From contig NZ_MAYG01000031.1 in NCBI RefSeq assembly GCF_001684965.1, forward strand, positions 206,833-270,832: a stretch of 64,000 nt of DNA. Direction: 5' to 3'. Below, in pieces: positions 56,199 through 64,000 of this stretch; position 1 is the first letter of the stretch; each line of letters starts with the position of its first letter. Position numbers and translations under genes: made by a program. This DNA comes from Chryseobacterium arthrosphaerae (GTDB lineage: Bacteria; Bacteroidota; Bacteroidia; Flavobacteriales; Weeksellaceae). The notes under the pieces were generated by a model. That model was not told the origin of the DNA. It ran no database searches and saw only the letters and a list, made by a program, of their open reading frames with translations.

Positions 56199-57089
56199 AT
56201 GAATAAAAAATTATTGTTTAGCTTCCTTGCCTTCCTTGGAGTGGTAAGTGTAAAAGCACAAAGAAACGAATTGGGAGTTCGTCTAGGGATGAGTAACCTA
56301 GTGGGAGATGTAGGAAGGACAAATTATATTTTACAAAAGCCGTTGGATTTAAACAGAGTATCAGATTGGGGATTCCCCTTTTATGGAGGTGTGTTATACA
56401 GATTTAATTTTAACCCGCATCAGACTGTTAGATTGGATTTAGGATATAACCAGATTCAGTTTAGCGATAAAGCGGCAAAAGAAGATTATAGAAGAATTAG
56501 AAACTCATTTGGGAAAAACAACGTGTATGAGGCAAGCTTAATGTTCGAATACAATTTTTTCCCGGTAAACAATGAGCAGATAAGTATGGTAAGTCCTTAT
56601 ATCTTTGGAGGTATCGGTGCTTTAATGTTTGATGCACCTAAAGCAACTCTTGTTCATGATTTCAGAAGAGATGCTGACGGGGTAGCGCTGGCTCCGATCA
56701 ATGAATTGGACTATAAAACCACTGCTGATTATTCCTTAGGGAAAAAAGTAACCATGCATCTTCCTTTTGGGGTAGGTTTGAAATATAAATTCAACCATAC
56801 CTGGGCTATATTTGCGGAAGCTACTTTCAGATATACCCTGACAGATCAGCTGGATCACAGTAAGATACTGGAAAAAGATGTGAAAACCTCTTACAATACA
56901 GATATCTTAGACCCTGCTACCGGAGCTTCATTATTGCAGTCCGGAAGCTATTATGCAGTTTCTAAAGAAAGAGAACAGGAGTTTATTAATAAGAGAAATA
57001 TTGGAGATGGAAAGTCCAAAGACTGGATGAATACATTCAGTTTGGGACTCACGTATTCATTCGGAAGACCTCCATGTTATTGTGAATAA
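56199..57089 (+). CDS. DUF6089-type outer membrane beta-barrel protein
   Basis: The 296-residue protein has a signal peptide (NKKLLFSFLAFLGVVSVKAQ) and amphipathic beta strands ending in LGLTYSFGRPPCYCE. It begins RNELGVRLGMSNLVGDVGRTNYI, which I recognise from DUF6089 family proteins found directly upstream of uppS and bamA in Flavobacteriia. A small outer membrane barrel is expected. Function unknown; the conserved neighbourhood suggests an envelope assembly role. Confidence 0.87.
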   Translation: MNKKLLFSFLAFLGVVSVKAQRNELGVRLGMSNLVGDVGRTNYILQKPLDLNRVSDWGFPFYGGVLYRFNFNPHQTVRLDLGYNQIQFSDKAAKEDYRRIRNSFGKNNVYEASLMFEYNFFPVNNEQISMVSPYIFGGIGALMFDAPKATLVHDFRRDADGVALAPINELDYKTTADYSLGKKVTMHLPFGVGLKYKFNHTWAIFAEATFRYTLTDQLDHSKILEKDVKTSYNTDILDPATGASLLQSGSYYAVSKEREQEFINKRNIGDGKSKDWMNTFSLGLTYSFGRPPCYCE

Positions 57090-57090
57090 T

Positions 57091-57840
57091 ATGTCGTTGA
57101 TTAAAGATAAAATAAATTCTGAGAATTTACCAAAACACGTAGCCATCATCATGGATGGTAATGGAAGATGGGCAAAATCTCGTGGCGAAGAAAGAACCTT
57201 CGGTCACAAAAATGCCATTAATGCTGTAAGAAATGCGATTAATGCCTGTAATGAGATCAATATCCCCTATTTAACACTGTATACATTTTCTTCAGAAAAC
57301 TGGAGCCGTCCTACTGAAGAAGTGAATACACTTATGAATCTGCTTGTAGAAACACTGCTGCTTGAGGCAGAAGAGATCTTCAGCAAAGGATTGAGAATGC
57401 ATGTAATAGGAAATCTTGAAAAATTACCTGCTCTGGTAAGAGAACAATTGCAGCGTGTGGTAGATCTTACAAAAGAAAACACAAAAGGAAACCTTGTATT
57501 AGCGATTAGCTATGGCTCACAAAATGAAATCCTGAACGCCGTAAAGAATATAAGTGCTGATGTAAAAGAAGGAAAAGTAGACATAGAGAATATTGACGAA
57601 CAATTATTCGAAAATTACCTTTATACCAAAGATTTTCCTCCTGTAGACCTGTTGATCAGAACCAGCGGGGAAATTAGAATCAGCAATTTCCTACTTTGGC
57701 AGATCGCTTATGCGGAATTACAGTTTTTAAACGTTCTATGGCCGGACTTCACCAAAGATATCTTCTTCCAGTGTATTGTTGATTATCAAAACAAAGAAAG
57801 AAGATACGGAATGACCGGAGAGCAGATACAAGGCCAATAA
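57091..57840 (+). CDS. uppS: Isoprenyl (undecaprenyl diphosphate) synthase
   Basis: The 249-residue cis-prenyltransferase has HVAIIMDGNGRWA with the catalytic Asp (about 23), TLYTFSSENWSRP and DLLIRTSGEIRISNFLLWQ. It makes the C55 carrier lipid for peptidoglycan and polysaccharide. The ATG at 57091 is preferred to a GTG nine bases upstream that would overlap the DUF6089 gene. Coupled to the downstream bamA gene. Confidence 0.97.
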   Translation: MSLIKDKINSENLPKHVAIIMDGNGRWAKSRGEERTFGHKNAINAVRNAINACNEINIPYLTLYTFSSENWSRPTEEVNTLMNLLVETLLLEAEEIFSKGLRMHVIGNLEKLPALVREQLQRVVDLTKENTKGNLVLAISYGSQNEILNAVKNISADVKEGKVDIENIDEQLFENYLYTKDFPPVDLLIRTSGEIRISNFLLWQIAYAELQFLNVLWPDFTKDIFFQCIVDYQNKERRYGMTGEQIQGQ

Positions 57841-57867
57841 ATTTAAAGAAAAGAAAGACTCGATAAA

Positions 57868-60402
57868 ATGAAGTTTAGACTATTACCCATCATTATGTTT
57901 GCTGCTTCTGCACATTTTTATGGACAAGTAACTCCACAAGACAGCACAAAAGTAAATAATGCTGTACACGCAGAAAATGAGGCAGGCACCTATACGCTTA
58001 AAGACATCGTTGTAGATGGGGTAAAAAAATACACACCAGCTCAGATTCTGAGATTTACAGGATTGACCAAAGGTGAAAGTGTAGACATTCCGGGACAGAA
58101 AATCAGTAATGCTGTTAAAAAGCTTTGGGATACCCAATCCTTTTCTGAAGTGGAAGTTTATGTTCAAAGCATTGAAGGGCAGACTGTAGTCTTAAGGTTT
58201 TACCTGGAAGACCTGAAAGAACTTGGTGAAGTGAAATTTACAGGAAAAGGCATTGGTAAATCTAAAAATGAAAAATTGGCTAAGGATAATAACCTTAAGC
58301 CGGGAACCAAGATCACTCAAAACCTGGTATCAAGTCTGAAGACCAATATCCCGAAAGACTATATCAAGAAAGGTTTTGCAGATGCCAAAATCACCATTCA
58401 GGATAAAGTAAATGCAGGAGATCCGGCGTTAGTAGACTGGACGATCAATGTAGATAAAGGGAAAAGAATCAAAATCGATCATATTGAATTCGAAGGAAAC
58501 GAAAATGTGACCGATAGCAAACTTAGAAACAAAGCCTTTAAAGAAACCAAACAAAAACGTTTCGGAATCGGTGGTATTCTTAAATCTTCAAAATTCATCG
58601 AAGATAAATATCAGGAAGATAAACAGAGTCTTATCAGTTATTACAACTCCTTAGGGTATAGAGACGCCAAGATCGTTTCAGATTCCGTGTGGAGAAATAA
58701 AAGAAACAACTACGAGATCAATGTAAAACTGAACGAAGGTAAAAAGTATTATATCGGTGATATCACATTCACCGGGAATACGGTGTATGCTACAGAATAT
58801 TTACAGAGATTATTAGGATATAAAAAAGGAGATATTTACGATGCGGTAGGATTCAACAAAAAAGTTGGTGAAGACGGTGGTAAAGAAGATGATTCCGATA
58901 TTAAATCCGTTTACATGAACAACGGTTATCTTTTCTCCAACGTAACACCTGTTGAAAAATCAGTAAATGGTGATGCGGTAAACCTGGAGATCAGAATTAA
59001 TGAAGGAGAGCAGGCCAGCTGGAATAAAGTGACATGGCAGGGAAATACAACCACTCATGACCACGTAATTCTCAGAGCACTGAGAACAAAACCGGGTGAA
59101 TTATTCAAGAAGACCGAAATCAAAAGAACATATTTCGATCTTGCGGGGATGTCTTTCTTTGACCCTCAGCAGATCGGACAGGATATCCAGCCCAATCAGG
59201 CAGATAATACTGTAGATATCAACTGGAAGCTCGTAGAAAAAGGATCTTCCCAGGTGCAGTTACAGGCCGGATATGGAGGGAACAGCTTCATTGGGACGTT
59301 AGGACTTACGTTCAATAACTTCTCATTAAAGAACTTCCTGAAGTTTAAAGACTTTAAACCGGTACCTCAGGGAGACGGGCAAACTTTCTCCATTCAGGTT
59401 CAGGCCGGGCAGTATTTCCAGAACTATGGAGTTTCATTTACAGAACCTTGGCTATTTGGTACAAGACAAACATCCCTGTCTGTTAGTTTGAATAACTCAA
59501 GAGTAAGATATTCAGACCAGTACGGATATGCTCAGAAACTGAATATTTTCTCTGCATCAGCAGGTCTGAACAGATTGTTGAACTGGCCGGATGATTATTT
59601 CTCATTATACACCGGTCTTCAGTTCCAGAAGTACGACTTTAATAACTATCCGTTCCAGTTTGGGGATACTACAGAAAATAACGGTTCTGCCAACAACTTT
59701 AGTATCAACTTGGGATTAAGCAGAAACTCAGCCGGGATTGACCCTATTTTCCCTACTATGGGATCCAATGTAGAGCTTTCCGCAAAACTGACTCCGCCAT
59801 ATTCATTGTTTGGTAAAAAAGATTACGATGCGATGAAACCTGTTGATAAGTATAAGTGGATGGAATTCTATAAGATCAAGTTCAAAGCAGATGTTTATAA
59901 CGAAATCATCGGTAAACTTGTATTGAGATCCTCTGCAGAAATGGGATTCATGGATGGATATAACAGTAAACTGGGAGCACCGCCATTTGAAAGATTCTAT
60001 ATGGGAGGTACAGGACTTTTCGGAGGTAGATATGACGGTAGAGAATTGATTCCGTTAAGAGGATATGAAAATGCCTCAACTGAAGGAGGTCTTGCAGAAG
60101 ACATTACCCAAAGAGGTGGGGGAACAATCTATAACAGATTTACTTTAGAATTAAGATATCCGATTTCAATGAATCAGACAGCAAAAATCTATGCATTGAC
60201 ATTTGCTGAAGGAGGTAACGTATGGAATTCATGGAGTTCTTACAGTCCGTTCCAGCTGAAAAGATCAGTAGGGATAGGGGTAAGAGTATATATGGGTGCA
60301 TTTGGATTAATCGGATTCGACTTTGCACTTGGATTAGACAAAACGATATCAGGAGAAAAATCAGGATGGCGTAACCACTTCCTGATGAACCAAACTTTAT
60401 AA
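57868..60402 (+). CDS. bamA: BamA outer membrane protein assembly factor
   Basis: The 844-residue protein has a signal peptide (1-19), about five POTRA domains (45-430; for example LKDIVVDGVKKYTPAQILRFTGL, IKIDHIEFEGNENV and GDITFTGNTVY) and a C-terminal 16-stranded barrel with FERFYMGGTGLFGGRYDGRE. It folds and inserts beta-barrel proteins in the outer membrane. The skp-like genes follow after nine bases, as in most bacteria. Confidence 0.96.
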   Translation: MKFRLLPIIMFAASAHFYGQVTPQDSTKVNNAVHAENEAGTYTLKDIVVDGVKKYTPAQILRFTGLTKGESVDIPGQKISNAVKKLWDTQSFSEVEVYVQSIEGQTVVLRFYLEDLKELGEVKFTGKGIGKSKNEKLAKDNNLKPGTKITQNLVSSLKTNIPKDYIKKGFADAKITIQDKVNAGDPALVDWTINVDKGKRIKIDHIEFEGNENVTDSKLRNKAFKETKQKRFGIGGILKSSKFIEDKYQEDKQSLISYYNSLGYRDAKIVSDSVWRNKRNNYEINVKLNEGKKYYIGDITFTGNTVYATEYLQRLLGYKKGDIYDAVGFNKKVGEDGGKEDDSDIKSVYMNNGYLFSNVTPVEKSVNGDAVNLEIRINEGEQASWNKVTWQGNTTTHDHVILRALRTKPGELFKKTEIKRTYFDLAGMSFFDPQQIGQDIQPNQADNTVDINWKLVEKGSSQVQLQAGYGGNSFIGTLGLTFNNFSLKNFLKFKDFKPVPQGDGQTFSIQVQAGQYFQNYGVSFTEPWLFGTRQTSLSVSLNNSRVRYSDQYGYAQKLNIFSASAGLNRLLNWPDDYFSLYTGLQFQKYDFNNYPFQFGDTTENNGSANNFSINLGLSRNSAGIDPIFPTMGSNVELSAKLTPPYSLFGKKDYDAMKPVDKYKWMEFYKIKFKADVYNEIIGKLVLRSSAEMGFMDGYNSKLGAPPFERFYMGGTGLFGGRYDGRELIPLRGYENASTEGGLAEDITQRGGGTIYNRFTLELRYPISMNQTAKIYALTFAEGGNVWNSWSSYSPFQLKRSVGIGVRVYMGAFGLIGFDFALGLDKTISGEKSGWRNHFLMNQTL

Positions 60403-60411
60403 TGATACAAT

Positions 60412-60966
60412 ATGAAGCACTTTAAAATAATTTTCGCATTCGTATTACTCTTATCCTTCGGATTGGGCAATGCTCAGAAAATAGGAGTAGTGGATACCAA
60501 TGAGATTTTGAATAAATTACCTCAGTATAAAGAAGCTGAGGCGAGGCTCAATGCTCAGATTGATACCTGGCAGTCCGAACTTCAGAATCTGCAGACAGAA
60601 TACGAACGTAAAAAAGCAGCATTTGAAAGTGAAAAAGTATTGTTGATTGGAGATCAGCTCAAACTGAGAGAAAAAGAAGTTGTAGATCTGGATAAAAATA
60701 TCAAAACAACGACCAGTTTACGTTTTGGAGCCAATGGTGAAATCACAAAGCTCAGAACGAATCTTGTTCAGCCGTTTCAGGATCAGATCTGGGGAGCTAT
60801 CAAAACAATGTCTGAAAAAAATGGATTGGGCATAGTTCTTGATAAAAGCAATAACATTAGTGTTATTTTTCTTCAGGGAAAATATGATTACACAGAAAAA
60901 GTGTTGACTATTTTATTGAAAGGAACGGATAAGAAGGAGAAAACAAGTAATAAAAGTAAAAAGTAA
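60412..60966 (+). CDS. OmpH/Skp-type periplasmic chaperone, copy 1
   Basis: The 184-residue protein has a signal peptide (MKHFKIIFAFVLLLSFGLGNAQ), an IGVVDTNEILNKLPQYKEAEARL start and a long coiled coil (about 40-105), the Skp tentacle layout. It would hold unfolded outer membrane proteins for BamA. The basic C-terminal tail (KKEKTSNKSKK) is typical. Nine bases after bamA. Confidence 0.92.
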   Translation: MKHFKIIFAFVLLLSFGLGNAQKIGVVDTNEILNKLPQYKEAEARLNAQIDTWQSELQNLQTEYERKKAAFESEKVLLIGDQLKLREKEVVDLDKNIKTTTSLRFGANGEITKLRTNLVQPFQDQIWGAIKTMSEKNGLGIVLDKSNNISVIFLQGKYDYTEKVLTILLKGTDKKEKTSNKSKK

Positions 60967-61032
60967 TTTTTAAAATTAACTTTTACTTCAATTTAAAATC
61001 TAAAAACAAATTAAATTATTTATTTACCAATT

Positions 61033-61536
61033 ATGAAAAAATTAAGTGTATTATTTGCAGCAGTGATGATGGTTGTATCGGTAGGTATGGCGAAAGCTCA
61101 AAAAATTGCTACTTTAGATGTATTGGGAGTTCTTAATGCTATGCCTGAAAAGAAAAAAGCAGATGCTGACCTTAAGACATTCTTAGATACAAAACAAGCT
61201 GAGATTAAGAAGAAAGCAGATGCAGGACAAGCTAAATTAAAGCAATATACAGAAGAAGCACCTAAGAAAACTGCAGACGAAAACAAAGCTAGAGAAGCAG
61301 AATTACAAAAAATTCAGGAAGAAATAGCTCAAATGCAGGAAAAAGCTCAAAAAGATCTTCAGGCTAAGCAAGAAGTAGTGTTCGGTCCTATTGAGAAAAA
61401 ATTAAATGATGCTGTAGAAAAGGTATCTAAAGCAAACGGATACGAGTACGTTATGGATGCAAACTCTCCTGCGTTCCTTTACAAAGCCGGAACAGATGCA
61501 ACAGCAGCGGTAAAGAAAGAGCTGGGAATTCAATAA
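61033..61536 (+). CDS. OmpH/Skp-type periplasmic chaperone, copy 2
   Basis: The 167-residue protein has a signal peptide (ending MAKAQ), KIATLDVLGVLNAMPEKKKADADL and a very Lys/Ala/Gln-rich coiled coil (about 45-110). It is a second Skp-type chaperone beside the first, with a different tentacle sequence; the pair probably has overlapping roles. Ends before a terminator. Confidence 0.93.
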   Translation: MKKLSVLFAAVMMVVSVGMAKAQKIATLDVLGVLNAMPEKKKADADLKTFLDTKQAEIKKKADAGQAKLKQYTEEAPKKTADENKAREAELQKIQEEIAQMQEKAQKDLQAKQEVVFGPIEKKLNDAVEKVSKANGYEYVMDANSPAFLYKAGTDATAAVKKELGIQ

Positions 61537-61567
61537 TTTCTGCAAATTAACAAAGATTTATAAAACC

Positions 61568-61597
61568 AACCGTCTCTATTAGAGGCGGTTTTTTTAT
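61568..61597 (+). terminator. Terminator after the second Skp gene
   Basis: Stem AACCGTCTC / GAGGCGGTT with loop TATTA and one wobble pair, then seven T residues. Its T run overlaps the next promoter's -7 box. Confidence 0.88.
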
Positions 61598-61602
61598 TTT
61601 TG
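61595..61602 (+). promoter_or_regulatory. -7 box just before the thioesterase ATG
   Basis: TATTTTTG matches TAnnTTTG and ends four bases before the ATG at 61607, so transcription would begin at or next to the start codon (leaderless mRNA). Confidence 0.4.
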
Positions 61603-61606
61603 CGGA

Positions 61607-62092
61607 ATGGAAAAAGAAGTATCAACGACGGTAAAAGTCAGATTTAGTGACTGTGATCCGATCGGACATTTGAATAACGTGAAATATCTGGATTATATGT
61701 TTAATGCCAGAGAAGATCATGTAGAAACCTTTTATGGATTTACCTATGAGGAGTATACCAAGAAAACCGGTTGTACATGGATCGCCATTCAAAACGAAAT
61801 TGCCTATTTAAAAGAAGTAAGATACAATACGCAGGTAGTGATCAGCAGTAAAACCATCGATATACAGGACAGAACTGCCAAAGTGGAAATCTTAATGAAA
61901 AGTCTGGATGAAAAAACAATTCATGCCGTGCTTTGGGTAACTGTTATTTATTTTAATGTAAAAACAAGAAGATCCGAAGTACATCCTGAAGAAATAAAAG
62001 AAATATTTGATAAATTTTATGTGGATTTAATACAGAAAGATTTTCAGTCAAGAGTTAAGTTTTTAAGATCTCAAAATGCAAAGAACTCTTAA
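61607..62092 (+). CDS. Acyl-CoA thioesterase, 4HBT family
   Basis: The 161-residue hotdog protein has VRFSDCDPIGHLNNVKYLDYMFNAR, the 4HBT motif with catalytic Asp in SDCDPIGHLNN, and GCTWIAIQNEIAYLKEVRY. It hydrolyses acyl-CoA or acyl-ACP esters in the cytoplasm. It differs from the thioesterase of the pigment operon and lies in a separate envelope block. The start lies directly after a terminator and may be leaderless. Confidence 0.87.
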   Translation: MEKEVSTTVKVRFSDCDPIGHLNNVKYLDYMFNAREDHVETFYGFTYEEYTKKTGCTWIAIQNEIAYLKEVRYNTQVVISSKTIDIQDRTAKVEILMKSLDEKTIHAVLWVTVIYFNVKTRRSEVHPEEIKEIFDKFYVDLIQKDFQSRVKFLRSQNAKNS

Positions 62093-62144
62093 GGACGTTT
62101 CACAAAAGAATCTCTTGATCAATTAAAAATTAATAATATAATAA

Positions 62145-63017
62145 ATGAAAAAAATAGCAGTAATAGGAAGTAATGGACAGTTGGGAAACTGTATTCGAAA
62201 GATAGCCCCTGATTTTGAGCTTGATTACGAATTCATATTCACAGATTCGTCTGTATTAGATGTTACAGATGAAAGCCAGGTCAATGATTTCTTTTACAAT
62301 AATAAACCTGATTACTGTATCAATGCTTCAGCGTATACGGCAGTTGATCTTGCCGAAACTGAAAAAGATAAAGCTTTTGCAGTAAATGCTGATGGAGTGG
62401 CTTTCCTTGCCCAGGCCTGTGCAGATTATAAAGCTGTTTTGATCCATGTTTCTACAGATTATGTATTTGACGGAGATACCAATCTTCCCTATTCAGAAGA
62501 CGATTTTACCAATCCTATAGGAGTATATGGTGCTTCCAAGAGAAAAGGAGAGGAGCTTGCCCTGGAAATAAACCCTCACACAATTATTCTGAGAACCTCA
62601 TGGCTATACTCTGAGTTCAATAAGAATTTTGTGAAAACGATGCTAAACCTTTTCGCTCAGAAAAACGAATTGGGAATTGTGGCTGATCAGTATGGGCAGC
62701 CTACAAATGCCAATGACCTTGCAGAAGCAATCATGGAAATCATTCAGACCCCGGAAAAGACCTATGGAATATTTCATTTTTCAAACTATCCGGAAACAAC
62801 CTGGTTTGAATTTGCCCAAAAAATTGCAGAATTTTCAAAATCTTCTATAAAACTGAATCCTTTAACCACAGAACAGTACCCGACACCGGCAAAAAGGCCT
62901 GTGAGAAGTACCATGTCTCTGGATAAAATTGAAGAGACTTATAAAATAGAACCTAAACATTGGGAGAACAGCCTTGAAGAATGTGTTGAAACACTTGCAC
63001 AATCTAAACTGATATGA
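62145..63017 (+). CDS. rfbD: dTDP-4-dehydrorhamnose reductase
   Basis: The 290-residue SDR enzyme has IGSNGQLGNCIRK (7-19), HVSTDYVFDGD, YGASKRKGE with Tyr and Lys of the catalytic YxxxK, and C-terminal RPVRSTMSLDKI. It makes dTDP-L-rhamnose for surface glycans. Its stop overlaps the next ATG by four bases. Other rhamnose genes are not in the window. Confidence 0.93.
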   Translation: MKKIAVIGSNGQLGNCIRKIAPDFELDYEFIFTDSSVLDVTDESQVNDFFYNNKPDYCINASAYTAVDLAETEKDKAFAVNADGVAFLAQACADYKAVLIHVSTDYVFDGDTNLPYSEDDFTNPIGVYGASKRKGEELALEINPHTIILRTSWLYSEFNKNFVKTMLNLFAQKNELGIVADQYGQPTNANDLAEAIMEIIQTPEKTYGIFHFSNYPETTWFEFAQKIAEFSKSSIKLNPLTTEQYPTPAKRPVRSTMSLDKIEETYKIEPKHWENSLEECVETLAQSKLI

Positions 63018-63691
63018 AAAATATAGCCATTATCCTTTCCGTATTGTGTGTACAGCTTTGGAATGCCCAGAATGTTTATCTGTCCAAGGTTGAAAAAACA
63101 AATGACAATAAAGATAAATTCCTTTATAAAAAAGAAGATGCAGCTGCAGATGCTGTTTATTTAGGAGAAGTGGAAGTTCAGGGTTTTTCAAAAGATGACG
63201 CAGCAGTATTCTCCATGATCTATAAAAAAGCAAAAGAAATTGGTGCCAATACATTTACTGTGAAACCTTTTGAAAATGTTGACGGAACTCCACTGCCATT
63301 CAATGCGGCTAACTATAAGATTGCATTATATTATACACCGAAAGAAAACCTGGATGCTCAGCGTGGTGAGATGTATATATTTGCATCTTCAGATAAAGAC
63401 CAGAAAATAAGCATCAATAGACAGACCTATACTGTTTCTCCAAGATCATTTTTAAAACTTAAGACTGTTCCTGGAGAAGTGTATACCATTTCAACCAGAA
63501 AACTTTTAGGATCCACCATCAAAATCCAGCCGAAAGCAGGTGACGAAACAGTTTATTTTCAAATTTCATCCTTAAAAGTAAAATCAGATACGTCCGGTAC
63601 AGGAGGTTTAAATCTAAAATCAGGAGATATTATAGGACTTGAAAAATCTTATGCAGAATTTTTAAGCTCGATTTATAAAGAAGAGAAGTAA
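63014..63691 (+). CDS. Exported protein of unknown function
   Basis: The 225-residue protein has a signal peptide (KNIAIILSVLCVQLWNAQ). The body is beta-rich and contains GEVEVQGFSKDDAAVFSMIYKKAKEIGANTFTVKPFE, which resembles a small alpha/beta fold found in Bacteroidetes exported proteins. No catalytic motif is seen. It is translationally coupled to rfbD and ends before a terminator. Confidence 0.75.
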   Translation: MKNIAIILSVLCVQLWNAQNVYLSKVEKTNDNKDKFLYKKEDAAADAVYLGEVEVQGFSKDDAAVFSMIYKKAKEIGANTFTVKPFENVDGTPLPFNAANYKIALYYTPKENLDAQRGEMYIFASSDKDQKISINRQTYTVSPRSFLKLKTVPGEVYTISTRKLLGSTIKIQPKAGDETVYFQISSLKVKSDTSGTGGLNLKSGDIIGLEKSYAEFLSSIYKEEK

Positions 63692-63713
63692 TAGATACAC
63701 TATATAAATAACG

Positions 63714-63745
63714 AATACCCGGTATAATTGTACCCGGGTATTTTT
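63714..63745 (+). terminator. Terminator of the rfbD unit
   Basis: Stem ATACCCGG / CCGGGTAT (63715-63722 with 63734-63741), then TTTTT. Confidence 0.88.
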
Positions 63746-63873
63746 ATTTTGATTAAAAATCTGCTAATCTGCTCCTAGCTTTTTTATAGTATTATTTATC
63801 AGCACTCAGGCTATTGTAAGAAAATAGTAAATATAATATGACCTCCCGGGAAAATCAATACACGGACATACAG

Positions 63874-63940
63874 TATTCAATAGGAACGGGCTTTAGCCCG
63901 TTCTCATCAAAAAGAATAAATTCCATTGGCTTTAGCCCAA
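63874..63940. repeat. Interspersed palindromic repeat with GGCTTTAGCC cores
   Basis: An exact hairpin GAACGGGC-TTTA-GCCCGTTC lies at 63884-63903. A second, imperfect core TTGGCTTTAGCCCAA lies at 63926-63940. A decayed copy of the first core lies at 32733-32757, which marks it as a dispersed element. Confidence 0.65.
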
Positions 63941-64000
63941 ACTTAGAAACACAAATCACCACACGCAAAGTATATCCACTCCCTTTGTCATACCGCAGGC

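Larger units (their letters stand above)
63692..64000. other. 309-base intergenic region at the right edge
   Basis: It holds a terminator (63714-63745) and an interspersed palindromic repeat with GGCTTTAGCC cores (63874-63940). No gene is credible here; the region continues past the window. Confidence 0.6.

Overview
The window looks like a chromosomal segment of a flexirubin-pigmented member of the Flavobacteriia, most like Chryseobacterium (family Weeksellaceae). The evidence is AT-rich DNA, Bacteroidetes-type TAnnTTTG -7 promoter boxes, proteins with C-terminal type IX secretion sorting domains, a DUF6089/UppS/BamA/Skp block, and a full flexirubin locus. No transposase, phage, rRNA, tRNA or CRISPR was seen.

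Region 1 (about 0.4-40.3 kb) is an aryl-polyene/dialkylresorcinol (flexirubin-type) pigment locus in at least four transcription blocks. The left plus-strand block holds a CoA-ligase-like AMP-binding enzyme, a tyrosine/histidine ammonia-lyase, a ketoreductase, a ketosynthase, an acyl carrier protein (ACP), an LpxL-like acyltransferase and a CrtI-like oxidoreductase. A C45 Ntn-hydrolase lipoprotein, a small membrane protein and an alpha/beta hydrolase follow. A WxWxIP flavin halogenase is transcribed divergently from the lyase. After a T9SS-secreted M36 protease comes a long minus-strand operon (29.15 to 16.6 kb): an XRE-like protein, a BtrH-like protein, an ABC exporter, a thioesterase, two active ketosynthases, two non-catalytic ketosynthase-like proteins, an ACP, a NodB deacetylase, LolA plus a lipoprotein, a FabZ-like hotdog protein, a small exported protein and a GT2-DUF2062 protein. 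The fourth block (40.3 to 33.65 kb, minus) encodes an MMPL-PlsC fusion, DarA, DarB and two hotdog proteins, with a good promoter and a terminator. The inferred pathway is: tyrosine to coumarate; activation and elongation to a chlorinated aryl polyene; DarA/DarB formation of the dialkylresorcinol; ester joining; export to the outer membrane.

Between the last two arms sit unrelated genes (an M16 peptidase and a LysM-C40 hydrolase) and a 16-base sequence that matches the ParB site parS at 15 of 16 positions.

Region 2 (40.5-46.3 kb) has two polytopic membrane proteins (one EpsG-like) and a large T9SS-secreted protein with an internal duplication. Region 3 (46.5-50.3 kb) has topA and an arginase-fold protein with degraded metal motifs. 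Region 4 (50.3-56 kb) is an exopolysaccharide module: GT2, WecA/TagO-like, Wza-like and a Wzc-like kinase with nine Gly-Tyr repeats. Region 5 (56.2-63.7 kb) is an envelope biogenesis block: DUF6089 protein, UppS, BamA, two Skp/OmpH proteins, a thioesterase, RfbD and an exported protein.
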